A stretch of DNA of 12,920 bases from an uncultured Bacilli bacterium (GCA_934141615.1 CAKPCM010000028.1:1-12920); one strand, 5' to 3'; shown: positions 1 through 6,496, numbered from the stretch's first letter. Translations and numbers: made by a program. Notes: generated from the letters alone by a model not told the origin.

Positions 1-18
1 TACTAAAATATTGCTCAT
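1..18 (-). CDS. 5' end of an unknown gene, cut by the window edge
   Basis: On the minus strand an ATG at 18-16 follows a purine-rich GAGAGGGATAGAA stretch that can serve as a Shine-Dalgarno. The readable codons give M-S-N-I-L-V before the window ends. It lies just downstream of the Abi-family gene in the same direction, with no terminator in between, so it may share its transcript. The ribosome-binding region resembles the one before the gene at 6644 (12 shared bases, GAGGGATAGAAA). Six codons cannot identify a product, and the frame itself is only a proposal. Confidence 0.35.
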
Positions 19-52
19 TTCTATCCCTCTCTTAAATTAATCATCAAGTTTG

Positions 53-58
53 ATTATA
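53..58 (-). promoter_or_regulatory. Possible -10 box for the edge gene
   Basis: A consensus TATAAT reads on the minus strand about 35 bases upstream of the ATG at 18. No recognisable -35 and no TGn extension is present. It is weak evidence, and read-through from the upstream Abi-family gene is equally possible. Confidence 0.25.
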
Positions 59-70
59 CATTATCACTTC

Positions 71-1003
71 CTATTTTATTTTAGCTATTTCTTCCCAATT
101 TGAAGGAAATCCCATTCTGTCTAAAATCTTAGATTGAGGAATAATATTAACCCTACCGTCTAAAAGGTCAAGGTCATAACTTACTTCGTTTACAAAATCA
201 GTAAAATCGCTTTCTGTAAGCATATATTTAAGCATTATAACAACCGCAAATATATCATCTTTTCCGTATATATATTCATCATTAGTAGTAGGAATATCAA
301 GCTCTCTGTGATATCTTGTATCCGGAATTAACTTTTGAGTACGATGATCATATACAATGTCTTCATGTGCACATAAGTTTCTATAATTAGAAAGTAGTGC
401 AATATATATACCTAAAGTTTCTACGTCAAGATTATAATATTCTGCAATTGCAAGCTTATCATCTGGTTTTAGTATGGAATATAATTCGTTAATCATTCCA
501 AAAGATAACAATTTAACTAAAATCCATAAAGGAACATAACCATAATTACTAATGTAGTGAAGTGTTGCACTATGTTGCCTTCCATTTAGTTTTATTTGCC
601 TTTTTATTTTATTTAAAACATCATTAACCTGTCTTACCTTTTTTATATCCTGAGAAAAGTTAGATGGTTTTAAATAATCTTTTTCTCTAATACCATATCT
701 TTTAGATAACTTATATGCAATTATTGATTTTAAGTTATTTTCCACAATAAGCAAATTCTTAAATAAAACATTTCTAAAACTTCTGTCAAATTGGAATACA
801 GCATACAATTCTTCAAAAGTAGTTCCAGGTATAAACAAACTATCTTTATGGTTTTTCATAAAAATATGTCTATAACCATTAATAAAGAAATAATTTTCTC
901 TTAATAGTAATTCCTTTGTTTTATCAATGTCATTAATAACCAACCCACGGCTTTTTAATATTTCAATCTGCTCATCTAAGGTTTTAAACTCTTTTGTTTT
1001 CAC
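71..1003 (-). CDS. Abi-family (Abi_2, AbiD/AbiF-like) HEPN protein
   Basis: This 310-residue protein matches the Abi_2 family of abortive-infection proteins, thought to act as HEPN-type ribonucleases that arrest infected cells. The evidence is the whole-protein pattern: N-terminal FKTLDEQIEILKSRGL, then LLRENYFFINGYRHIF (about 33-48), PLWILVKLLSFGMINELY (158-175), and the HEPN-like RxxxxH core RNLCAHE at 208-214 (Arg208, His213). The length is usual for the family. The start is GTG at 1003-1001, chosen because AGGTGAT sits five bases upstream; the nearby ATG at 1010 is out of frame. An extended -10 lies just upstream. It sits downstream of the rpsI terminator, so it is an independent unit rather than part of the ribosomal operon. 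No antitoxin-like partner is visible upstream, and the gene starting at 18 is the only candidate downstream. Family assignment is firm, while an anti-phage role is inferred from the family. Confidence 0.88.
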   Translation of the reverse strand: MKTKEFKTLDEQIEILKSRGLVINDIDKTKELLLRENYFFINGYRHIFMKNHKDSLFIPGTTFEELYAVFQFDRSFRNVLFKNLLIVENNLKSIIAYKLSKRYGIREKDYLKPSNFSQDIKKVRQVNDVLNKIKRQIKLNGRQHSATLHYISNYGYVPLWILVKLLSFGMINELYSILKPDDKLAIAEYYNLDVETLGIYIALLSNYRNLCAHEDIVYDHRTQKLIPDTRYHRELDIPTTNDEYIYGKDDIFAVVIMLKYMLTESDFTDFVNEVSYDLDLLDGRVNIIPQSKILDRMGFPSNWEEIAKIK

Positions 1004-1022
1004 CTAGCATCACCTATTTTAA

Positions 1023-1031
1023 ATTATATCA
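1023..1031 (-). promoter_or_regulatory. Extended -10 promoter of the Abi-family gene
   Basis: The minus strand reads TGaTATAAT, a perfect extended -10. No good -35 lies 17 bases further up. The predicted start falls about seven bases downstream, at or next to the AGGTGAT ribosome-binding site, so the 5' leader would be very short. Confidence 0.6.
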
Positions 1032-1132
1032 TAATTTTATTAAAAGTTTATTAAATAATGTTAAAATTTGTCATTTCTAGGTACTAACTAAATAATAATT
1101 TATTATGTTGTATAAAATATGTCAAAACAAAA

Positions 1133-1160
1133 TAAAAAACCAGGAACAAACCTGGTTTTG
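1133..1160 (-). terminator. Intrinsic terminator of the rplM-rpsI operon
   Basis: Just past the rpsI stop the minus strand forms a hairpin with arms AAAACCAGG and CCTGGTTTT around a six-base loop, followed by a T-rich tract. It closes the ribosomal operon and insulates the Abi-family gene. Confidence 0.85.
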
Positions 1161-1170
1161 TAGTAACATA

Positions 1171-1584
1171 TTAACGTTTTGAGAATTGTGGTGCACGACG
1201 TGCTTTTTTAAGACCATATTTTTTACGCTCTTTAACTCTTGCGTCTCTAGTTATAAATCCTTCTGATTTTAAAATCTTTCTAAATGAAGCATCAGAAGTT
1301 GGATCAGTATTCTTATCATATTCTAGTAATGCTCTAGTAATACCTAAACGGATAGCTCCTGTTTGTCCTGAGAATCCACCACCATATACTGAAACTTCAA
1401 TATCAAATTTATCAGCAGTTTTAGTAGCTTCTAATGGTTGTTTTAAATCCATAACTAATGTTTTAAAAGGAAGATATTCGTTTACGTCTCTACCGTTAAT
1501 GGTAATTTTTCCTTTTCCTGAAGTCATTCTTACACGTGCTATTGAACGTTTACGACGACCTGTTCCAATGAATGTTTTTGCCAT
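1171..1584 (-). CDS. rpsI: 30S ribosomal protein S9 (uS9)
   Basis: S9 is a small-subunit head protein whose basic C-terminal tail reaches the P-site tRNA. The 137-residue product shows the family pattern throughout: N-terminal FIGTGRRKRSIARVR, the GGGFSGQTGAIRLGITRALL core (about 68-87) and the C-terminal KKARRAPQFSKR ending in the universal Lys-Arg. The length is slightly above the usual 130. The ATG at 1584 has a perfect AAGGAGG that overlaps the rplM stop codon region, with only 12 bases between the two genes, so translation is probably coupled. It is the second gene of the rplM-rpsI operon, the order found across Bacillota, and is followed by an intrinsic terminator. Confidence 0.98.
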   Translation of the reverse strand: MAKTFIGTGRRKRSIARVRMTSGKGKITINGRDVNEYLPFKTLVMDLKQPLEATKTADKFDIEVSVYGGGFSGQTGAIRLGITRALLEYDKNTDPTSDASFRKILKSEGFITRDARVKERKKYGLKKARRAPQFSKR

Positions 1585-1596
1585 TTACTCTCCTCC

Positions 1597-2025
1597 TTAA
1601 ATTTCCACTATTTCTGGTTTTTGAGCTTGATGCTTGTGATCAGCGCCTTCGTATACGAATAATTTCTTATACATTTGACGTCCTAATCTTCCTTTTGGAA
1701 GCATTCCTTTAACTGCTCTTTCAACCATTTCTACTGGATAGTTTTCACGCATTTCTTTAGCGGTTCTTTCTCTTAATCCACCAGTGTATCCACTGTGATT
1801 ATAATAGATCTTATTGTTTAATTTGTTTCCTGTTAATGTTACTTCTTTAGCGTTTATAATGATTATGTTATCTCCACAATCAACGTGTGGTGTATAAGTT
1901 GCCTTATGTTTACCTCTTAACATAACAGCAGCCTTAGCAGCTACTCTACCAAGTGGTTTACCTTTAGCATCGATAACATACCATTTACGCTCAATGTTTG
2001 AGGCATTAGCCATAAATGTTGTCAT
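1597..2025 (-). CDS. rplM: 50S ribosomal protein L13 (uL13)
   Basis: L13 is an early-assembly large-subunit protein. The 142-residue product has the family hallmarks: ERKWYVIDAKGKPLGRVAA near the N-terminus (about 12-30), MLRGKHKATYTPHVDCGD (35-52), the YYNHSGYTGG segment (about 74-83), and MLPKGRLGRQMYKKLFVY (about 108-125). The start is the ATG at 2025, preceded by AAGGAAAT at good spacing; the internal Met at codon 5 has no ribosome-binding site. It is the first gene of the operon with rpsI. Upstream are a near-consensus promoter and a structured leader that resembles the L13 leader of Bacillota, where the protein is thought to repress its own operon. In this genome it follows the cdaA-cdaR pair rather than the truA region seen in Bacillus. 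Confidence 0.98.
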   Translation of the reverse strand: MTTFMANASNIERKWYVIDAKGKPLGRVAAKAAVMLRGKHKATYTPHVDCGDNIIIINAKEVTLTGNKLNNKIYYNHSGYTGGLRERTAKEMRENYPVEMVERAVKGMLPKGRLGRQMYKKLFVYEGADHKHQAQKPEIVEI

Positions 2026-2041
2026 ATTTTATTTCCTTTCC

Positions 2042-2086
2042 TTTATAAGCTCGCTTTCCCACGGCAAACTTATGTGGGTTTATAAA
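2042..2086 (-). ncRNA. L13-type ribosomal protein leader of rplM
   Basis: The minus-strand RNA between the promoter and the rplM ribosome-binding site can fold into an outer helix UUUAUAA/UUAUAAA and an inner helix CCCAC/GUGGG. A competing or additional helix AAGUUUGC/GCGAGCUU places GUGGG in its loop, so the CCCAC/GUGGG pairing would then make a pseudoknot. Position, size and compact form fit the L13 leader motif known upstream of rplM in Bacillota, which is presumed to bind L13 for autoregulation. The fold was worked out by hand, without a covariance search. Confidence 0.65.
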
Positions 2087-2122
2087 ATGTACCAATTTAA
2101 ATTCTACTTTAAATCGGTACAT
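2087..2122 (-). repeat. 36-bp near-perfect inverted repeat over the rplM promoter
   Basis: Arms of 15 bases (ATGTACCGATTTAAA and TTTAAATTGGTACAT on the minus strand) match at 14 of 15 positions; the one difference is a G-T wobble in RNA. The spacer is six bases. The -10 box lies across the spacer and right arm, and the left arm fills most of the -35/-10 gap. It may be an operator. Because TTTTAT follows on the minus strand, the same sequence could also terminate transcripts arriving from cdaR. Confidence 0.75.
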
Positions 2123-2129
2123 TTGTCAA
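2101..2129 (-). promoter_or_regulatory. Near-consensus sigma-A promoter of rplM-rpsI
   Basis: The minus strand reads a perfect TTGACA (2129-2124), a 17-base spacer and TAGAAT (2106-2101). The expected start is near 2096-2092, leaving a leader of about 70 bases. It is the only promoter in the window with a consensus -35, as expected for a ribosomal operon. It separates rplM-rpsI from the upstream cdaA-cdaR unit. Confidence 0.85.
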
Positions 2130-2146
2130 CTTATTTTATTATATTT

Positions 2147-3490
2147 CTAATTTTTTTCAGTTATTCTTAAAGTTACCTTAGTAGTCTTAGAAGAATACTT
2201 AGCTCTTAAGTCAGAACCCGTTACTAAAACTGGTACTTCGTGTTGTCCTGCCTTTAATCCTTTTAAGTCTACGTATGCTTTAATCGTTGTAGGATCCATA
2301 TCAGATAATACCTTTTGAACACCTTTAACACTAACCGTTACTTTAGTACTATCTTGACTTGCTGCCTGAACAACTAAGCCATCACCTAAGTTTTCATATT
2401 CTAGATAAATATTATCAAATTCTTTAGTTGTCTCATCCCCAAGTGATACGCTAACCGTTACGTTTGATGCACTCATCGCTCTTACACCAGTAGGTTTCTT
2501 AATTGTTAAAGAGAATTGTTTATCTTCTTTAAGATCACTTACGTCAACATATACTGGTATGTATGAAATCTTTTCTAACTTACTTGAGTTACCATAAATA
2601 GTAACCTTAGATATGTTTGGAGTTATACTGCTAATAGCCTTACCAAATACGATGTTTTTATAATTCTTAGGAATAACACGTATTGGAACTTCTTTTTGAG
2701 GAGATGCTATTTTAACCGTTGCAGTTACTTTTGACGGAACTATTTCAACGTTAACTTTCTTACCCTTATTATCATAAGCTACTAACTTAACGTCTTTTAA
2801 TTCTTGCTCTCCTACTCCTGGGTCAACTAAGTCCTTTAAGTCAACCAAAGCTTTAACAGATGCAACTTCATTAATAGTTGCTTCTTTTCCTTTTACAAAT
2901 ACTTTATCAGTACTTAATGAAACATCTTCAACCATTAATTTAGAATCAATCTTATCTTTATTTATGACTTCATAATTAACTTCTTTTTCTACAGATTGTT
3001 TTTCATATATAACAATTGTAGCAACCGATGGATCTAGTTTGTACTCAACAGAACTTAGTGCCTTTTTATACTTTAAGTTAACCTTATGAACTCCTGGCTT
3101 TAATCCTGTTAAATCAACCGTTATATCATTAGTTGGTAGTTGTTTTGCTAAATAAACGTCTGACTTTCTACCTATTAAAGTTATATCAACCGTTTTAGGT
3201 AGTCCTTCTACAACATATGCTTCTTCATTATAAGTAGCAGATATTGGTTGGTCATAAAGTACTTCTGCTGAGGTTTCAATTAAAGACGTTGTTTTACTAT
3301 CCGCTATAAAGAAAACACCAAGTGCTATTAAAAGGGAAACTATTATCATTCCAGGTTTCATCGTAAGCATTTTTTCAAAGTTTCTTCCGTTTCCTTTAAA
3401 CTTTTTAGAAATTCCAGTAAAGAATTTTGCTATCGGAAGAACTATTTTTTTATCTATAAAATGACCAATGGCTTTAAATAATTTACTCAT
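2147..3490 (-). CDS. cdaR: YbbR-domain protein CdaR, regulator of the c-di-AMP synthase
   Basis: CdaR is the membrane-anchored partner that modulates CdaA. The 447-residue product has a basic cytoplasmic N-terminus (1-47), one membrane segment (about 48-63), then an extracytoplasmic region of four YbbR repeats (about 76-163, 168-261, 266-349, 356-444). The repeats show lines such as ITVDLTGLKPGVHKV and KAYVDLKGLKAGQHEV. The start is the ATG at 3490 because GGTGAT lies four bases upstream; it overlaps the cdaA stop in ATGAGTAA. An in-frame ATG at 3508 would add six residues but lacks a ribosome-binding site. It is coupled to cdaA. The glmM gene that often follows in Bacillota is not next: rplM, with its own promoter, is. 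Confidence 0.93.
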   Translation of the reverse strand: MSKLFKAIGHFIDKKIVLPIAKFFTGISKKFKGNGRNFEKMLTMKPGMIIVSLLIALGVFFIADSKTTSLIETSAEVLYDQPISATYNEEAYVVEGLPKTVDITLIGRKSDVYLAKQLPTNDITVDLTGLKPGVHKVNLKYKKALSSVEYKLDPSVATIVIYEKQSVEKEVNYEVINKDKIDSKLMVEDVSLSTDKVFVKGKEATINEVASVKALVDLKDLVDPGVGEQELKDVKLVAYDNKGKKVNVEIVPSKVTATVKIASPQKEVPIRVIPKNYKNIVFGKAISSITPNISKVTIYGNSSKLEKISYIPVYVDVSDLKEDKQFSLTIKKPTGVRAMSASNVTVSVSLGDETTKEFDNIYLEYENLGDGLVVQAASQDSTKVTVSVKGVQKVLSDMDPTTIKAYVDLKGLKAGQHEVPVLVTGSDLRAKYSSKTTKVTLRITEKN

Positions 3491-4301
3491 CAATATCACC
3501 ATCCTCATCTATTTCATAGTCAAATTCCGCAGCTTTCTTTGGCTTTAATTCGTCTAATATAAGCATTTTAGCCTCATCCAAAGATAAATTATAATTTAAA
3601 TCACCATTTATTGCTATCGAAATTCTACCAGTTTCTTCTGATACTATAATTGCAATAGCATCACTTTCTTCACTTATTCCGATTGCTGCTCTATGTCTTG
3701 TACCAAGTCTTTTGCTAAATTTCATTTCTACTGTTGTAGGAAATACTGCTCCAGCACAAGTAACCTTATCTCCTTGTATTATAACACCACCATCATGAAG
3801 TGGATTATCTGGGAAAAAGATTGCATCTAAAAGTTCGTTAGATATATCGGCATACAACTTTTTAGATCTTTCTATATATTCAGAAAGAGAAGTATCCCTT
3901 TCAATTACAATTAAAGCTCCTATACGATGCTTTTTTAAATACTCTAAAGACAAACCTATCTCATATACTATTCTTTCTCTTTCAGATATAGTTAGCACCT
4001 TATGTCTTCCAAGCAATTGTGACCTACCTAGTTGTTCTAATACAGAACGAATTTCCGGTTGGAAAATAATAACAAGTGCAAGTGGTCCCCACATAACTAC
4101 GTACTCTAATAATAGTCCTATTGCAGTTAAGTCAAATAAATCACTTATAAGCTTAATTATCACAATTATTATTATCCCTTTAAATAACATAGTAAATTTA
4201 ACGTTATTTTTTATACTTTTTAATATAAAGTATACTCCTGCCCATACAAGACAGACATCAATTATATCTTTTATAATAGTTAATATATTATCTACTGTCA
4301 T
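3483..4301 (-). CDS. cdaA: Diadenylate cyclase CdaA (c-di-AMP synthase)
   Basis: CdaA condenses two ATP into cyclic di-AMP at the membrane; c-di-AMP controls potassium and osmolyte uptake and wall homeostasis. The 272-residue protein has N-terminal membrane segments (about 8-28, 38-55 and 60-80), the FQPEIR junction (80-85), and a DAC (DisA_N) domain with NPLHDGGVIIQGD (166-178) and GTRHRAAIGISE (200-211), then SEETG (221-225). The catalytic DGA motif reads DGG here, a conservative change; the GTRHRA motif is intact. The C-terminal tail is acidic. The start at 4301 is chosen for a perfect AGGAGG four bases upstream; an in-frame ATG 15 codons earlier has no such site. Its stop overlaps the cdaR start by eight bases, so the pair forms one operon, driven by an extended -10 promoter. 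Confidence 0.95.
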   Translation of the reverse strand: MTVDNILTIIKDIIDVCLVWAGVYFILKSIKNNVKFTMLFKGIIIIVIIKLISDLFDLTAIGLLLEYVVMWGPLALVIIFQPEIRSVLEQLGRSQLLGRHKVLTISERERIVYEIGLSLEYLKKHRIGALIVIERDTSLSEYIERSKKLYADISNELLDAIFFPDNPLHDGGVIIQGDKVTCAGAVFPTTVEMKFSKRLGTRHRAAIGISEESDAIAIIVSEETGRISIAINGDLNYNLSLDEAKMLILDELKPKKAAEFDYEIDEDGDIDE

Positions 4302-4347
4302 AATTCCTCCTAAAACCTTTTTATTCTCTTTAATGATATATACCAAA

Positions 4348-4356
4348 ATTATACCA
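4348..4356 (-). promoter_or_regulatory. Extended -10 promoter of cdaA-cdaR
   Basis: The minus strand reads TGgTATAAT with an A/T-rich, poor -35 region. The predicted start near 4341 gives a leader of about 40 bases before the cdaA ATG at 4301. Confidence 0.65.
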
Positions 4357-4395
4357 TAATTATCAGCTATTTTTTAATTAAATTTTAGTCATAAA

Positions 4396-4425
4396 GAAAA
4401 ACTCCTTATTTTATAAGGAATTTTT
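4396..4425 (-). terminator. Terminator after the Asn-rich membrane protein
   Basis: Arms TCCTTAT and ATAAGGA around an AAA loop are followed on the minus strand by GTTTTTCTTT. The hairpin begins right after the stop codon at 4426-4428. The plus strand also carries a T7 run, so it could work both ways. Confidence 0.75.
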
Positions 4426-4998
4426 TTAAAATACATTATTTACTGAATCATCAGAAGTAATTTGTCCATCAAATGCCTGTGGCATACCATTATTGGTAGA
4501 ATTTAAAGTATTTTGTGTATTTAAATTAGGCGCTACATCCACACTACTTTGATTTGTTGGTACAACGTTTACCGGTTCATTTTGAACTGGCATATTAAAA
4601 GATGGATTTGATGCTAAAGGTTCTTCGTTAATTACAGGATTATTATTAATAACAGCATTATTCAAATCTTGATTAGACTTCTGCATGTTTGGCATAGTCA
4701 CGTTATTAATATTATTGCTTGCATCATTTCCAATGGAATATAAATTAGCAAGATCATTATTATTGTTACTATCTACACTATTAACATTTTGGCTAGTAAT
4801 TAAAGGAGCATCATTTTTACTATCTTCCCTACTTTCTATATCGCTAGTTGTTTGCACTTCATTTTTATCCTTTTCTGATTGTTCTTTTAACATTTTTTCG
4901 TTCTTTAATCTTTTATCTCCAAAAAAACCTATTACAACACAAACAACAAATATAATAATCGATATGATAAGTGTTGGACTGGCACTTAATATCTGCAT
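4426..4998 (-). CDS. Single-pass membrane protein with a long Asn-rich disordered tail
   Basis: I do not recognise this 190-residue protein. A short N-terminus leads into one membrane segment (about 10-26), followed by GDKRLKNEK and a charged stretch to about 62. The rest is low-complexity, rich in Asn, Ser, Pro and Val, with no Cys beyond the membrane segment and no domain I can name. The positive charges just after the membrane segment suggest that the tail faces the cytoplasm, although a secreted tail cannot be excluded. The start at 4998 is chosen because GGGGTGAT lies three bases upstream; an in-frame ATG at 5052 has no such support. Its own promoter overlaps the terminator of the gene before it. 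The tail could be a flexible tether or scaffold, but that is a guess. Confidence 0.75.
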   Translation of the reverse strand: MQILSASPTLIISIIIFVVCVVIGFFGDKRLKNEKMLKEQSEKDKNEVQTTSDIESREDSKNDAPLITSQNVNSVDSNNNNDLANLYSIGNDASNNINNVTMPNMQKSNQDLNNAVINNNPVINEEPLASNPSFNMPVQNEPVNVVPTNQSSVDVAPNLNTQNTLNSTNNGMPQAFDGQITSDDSVNNVF

Positions 4999-5023
4999 AA
5001 TATCACCCCTATTATCTTCCATA

Positions 5024-5052
5024 ATGATAACAAAAAAATTCAAAAAAAACAA
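5024..5052 (-). promoter_or_regulatory. Promoter of the Asn-rich membrane protein
   Basis: The minus strand reads TTGTTT, 17 bases, then TATCAT preceded by TGt, an extended -10. The -35 lies within the terminator hairpin and T-tract of the upstream gene, so terminator and promoter overlap. Confidence 0.5.
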
Positions 5053-5068
5053 GAACTAGTCTTGTTTT
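5038..5068 (-). terminator. Terminator of the three-TM membrane protein gene
   Basis: Arms AAAACAAGA and TCTTGTTTT with a five-base loop form on the minus strand, followed by a run of T. The stop codon at 5058-5056 lies in the loop. Confidence 0.75.
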
Positions 5069-5793
5069 AAATCCAAAAATATGGTTGTTTTAATTTTATC
5101 TAATTCATCACCATTGTATATTTCTTCTACCTTATACGTTGCATTATCATCACTTGTGCTAGATGAAAATCTCTCATCAAATGCCTTTTTTATTAAATCT
5201 TCTTTTACTTCGTATCCAAAATTATAAAAATAATCCTTTAATACATCCTTTATTAACGTTTCAGAAAACATTTCGTTTTGAGAATATACTTCTGCTTTTA
5301 TGCTTAATACTTTGTCCTTATCATACTTAGTTGTTATCTTAATATCATTTTCTACGTTATTATAATCAAAGTACGTCTTTTTAATAATGAACTGTTCATA
5401 TCCATTTTTTTGTATAGTCTCATACCTATCACATCCATAAGTATCACAATATGAAGATAACTTACTATTCATTTTTGTATAACCACTACTTAAACTTTTA
5501 TTTATAAAATAAGTACCCACTATATTCAAAAGCAAATAAACTACAAAAGATGCGATAATTATAATTCTAACTCTTTTATTATCATATTTATTAGGATCTT
5601 TTAAGAATAAAACGTTAAATACTATTCCAAAAACTAGCAAAACAATATTAACTACCATAAAAACGTTAATTAAAGTAGCATTGTACCCTAATTTAGAATA
5701 TAAACTTCTAAAAAATACCATAGTAATAAGGATGATAACGTTAATAATAAACAATATATAAGCATTTTTTATAATATTAATTTTTTTATTCAT
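5056..5793 (-). CDS. Three-TM membrane protein with a C-terminal soluble domain, function unknown
   Basis: I cannot name this 245-residue family. A basic N-terminus (MNKKINIIKN) precedes three membrane segments at about 11-29, 42-64 and 76-97. A polar domain of about 145 residues follows. By the positive-inside rule the N-terminus is cytoplasmic and the C-terminal domain lies outside. Two cysteines five residues apart (Cys116, Cys121, in SSYCDTYGC) could form a disulphide there. The domain has alternating strands and a helix around 177-208. The ATG at 5793 has GGAGG seven bases upstream and an extended -10 promoter, back to back with the promoter of the UPF0316 gene. A terminator follows, so it is a single-gene unit. 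Confidence 0.8.
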   Translation of the reverse strand: MNKKINIIKNAYILFIINVIILITMVFFRSLYSKLGYNATLINVFMVVNIVLLVFGIVFNVLFLKDPNKYDNKRVRIIIIASFVVYLLLNIVGTYFINKSLSSGYTKMNSKLSSYCDTYGCDRYETIQKNGYEQFIIKKTYFDYNNVENDIKITTKYDKDKVLSIKAEVYSQNEMFSETLIKDVLKDYFYNFGYEVKEDLIKKAFDERFSSSTSDDNATYKVEEIYNGDELDKIKTTIFLDLKQD

Positions 5794-5814
5794 AATGATG
5801 CCTCCAATAATTTT

Positions 5815-5843
5815 ATTATATCACAAGTCATTTTTTTATTGAA
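5815..5843 (-). promoter_or_regulatory. Promoter of the three-TM membrane protein gene
   Basis: The minus strand reads TTCAAT, a 17-base spacer and TATAAT preceded by TGa. The extended -10 is perfect and the -35 is poor. The -35 hexamer occupies the same bases as the -35 of the divergent UPF0316 promoter. Confidence 0.6.
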
Positions 5844-5867
5844 GATTGAAAATAATTATGTTATTAT
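5839..5867 (+). promoter_or_regulatory. Promoter of the UPF0316 gene and tRNA-Thr
   Basis: The plus strand reads TTGAAG, a 17-base spacer and TATTAT preceded by TGt. The predicted start near 5874 gives a leader of about 20 bases. The tRNA 10 bp beyond the gene has no obvious promoter of its own, so this promoter may drive both. Confidence 0.55.
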
Positions 5868-5893
5868 AAAAATGCAATAAGGAGAAGACGAAC

Positions 5894-6400
5894 ATGGGCT
5901 TACTTAAGATATGTGTAACTATTTTTCTAGCAAGAATAGTAGATGTATCACTAGGTACATTTGTTACGGTACTAACTGTCAAAAACAAAAGAATGCTTGC
6001 AACCATAATAGGATTTTTTGATGTAATAATATGGTTTTTAGTTGTAAAAGAGGCTTTAAACACCAACATCAAAAGTTTGTGGATAGCACTTTCTTATGCA
6101 GGCGGGTATGCCGTTGGTACGTTTGTTGGAACAACTTTATCTAACAAGTTTATAAAAGGAAAAGTATCAGTCCAAGTTATTATGGATGATAAAAATAGCA
6201 TAAACAAGATAACAGATTCAGGTTATGCGTTTTCTAAAGTAGAATGTACCGGTATGGATAACAAAAGAAAACAGATGCTTTTTATTGAAGTTGATAAAAG
6301 ACACTTAGATGATTTAAAGAAAATAATTAATACCATTGATGAAAATGCATTTATGGTAATTAATGAAACAAAATACGTAGTAAACGGGTTCTTTAAATAG
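5894..6400 (+). CDS. UPF0316 membrane protein (DUF5698 + DUF2179)
   Basis: This 168-residue protein matches the UPF0316 family, which includes Bacillus YebE. The N-terminal half is membrane-embedded (segments at about 5-26, 36-52 and 62-82) with the typical LLKICVTIFLARIVDVSLGTF opening and the SYAGGYAVGTFVG segment (67-79). The C-terminal DUF2179 domain (about 92-165) is soluble and predicted to be cytoplasmic; it contains VSVQVIMDD, SKVECTGMDNKRKQMLFIEVDKR and a DAFMVIxE-like end (NAFMVINE). The biochemical role of the family is unknown. The ATG at 5894 follows AAGGAG with nine bases of spacing. The tRNA-Thr starts 10 bases past the stop and is probably on the same transcript. Confidence 0.9.
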   Translation: MGLLKICVTIFLARIVDVSLGTFVTVLTVKNKRMLATIIGFFDVIIWFLVVKEALNTNIKSLWIALSYAGGYAVGTFVGTTLSNKFIKGKVSVQVIMDDKNSINKITDSGYAFSKVECTGMDNKRKQMLFIEVDKRHLDDLKKIINTIDENAFMVINETKYVVNGFFK

Positions 6401-6410
6401 AACTTAAAAT

Positions 6411-6484
6411 GCCGCTTTAGTTTAATGGTAAAACAAGTCACTCGTAATGATTAGCTGTAAGTTCGATTCTTACAAGCGGCACCA
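6411..6484 (+). tRNA. tRNA-Thr (anticodon CGU), CCA encoded
   Basis: A complete cloverleaf can be drawn. The acceptor GCCGCTT pairs with AAGCGGC (6474-6480), and the D arm is GTTTAATGGTAAAAC. The anticodon stem AGTCA/TGATT holds the loop CTCGTAA, giving anticodon CGT at 6443-6445, which reads ACG (Thr). The variable loop is four bases, and the T arm is GTAAG-TTCGATT-CTTAC. The discriminator is A6481, followed by genomic CCA 6482-6484. Its 3' end appears to have been used as an integration site. Confidence 0.95.
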
Positions 6485-6492
6485 TAATTGAT
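6478..6492 (+). repeat. Left copy of the 15-bp direct repeat (putative att site at the tRNA-Thr 3' end)
   Basis: GGCACCATAATTGAT covers the last seven bases of the tRNA, including CCA, and eight bases beyond. The same 15 bases recur in the same orientation at 10129-10143. Weaker similarity continues past both copies (AAACTCGA). Confidence 0.7.
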
Positions 6493-6496
6493 AGGA

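Noticed and set aside
1097..1125. TTGACA on the minus strand upstream of the Abi gene
   Set aside because: At 17 bases the -10 would be TAAATT, which is weak; the extended -10 at 1023-1031 is much better and closer.
4685..5059. Plus-strand open frame of 124 codons
   Set aside because: It lies entirely antisense to the Asn-rich membrane protein, has no ribosome-binding site, and its composition is that of a reverse-complement shadow.
5836..6072. Minus-strand open frame overlapping the UPF0316 gene start
   Set aside because: It is antisense to a well-supported UPF0316 gene and covers its promoter region, with no convincing ribosome-binding site.
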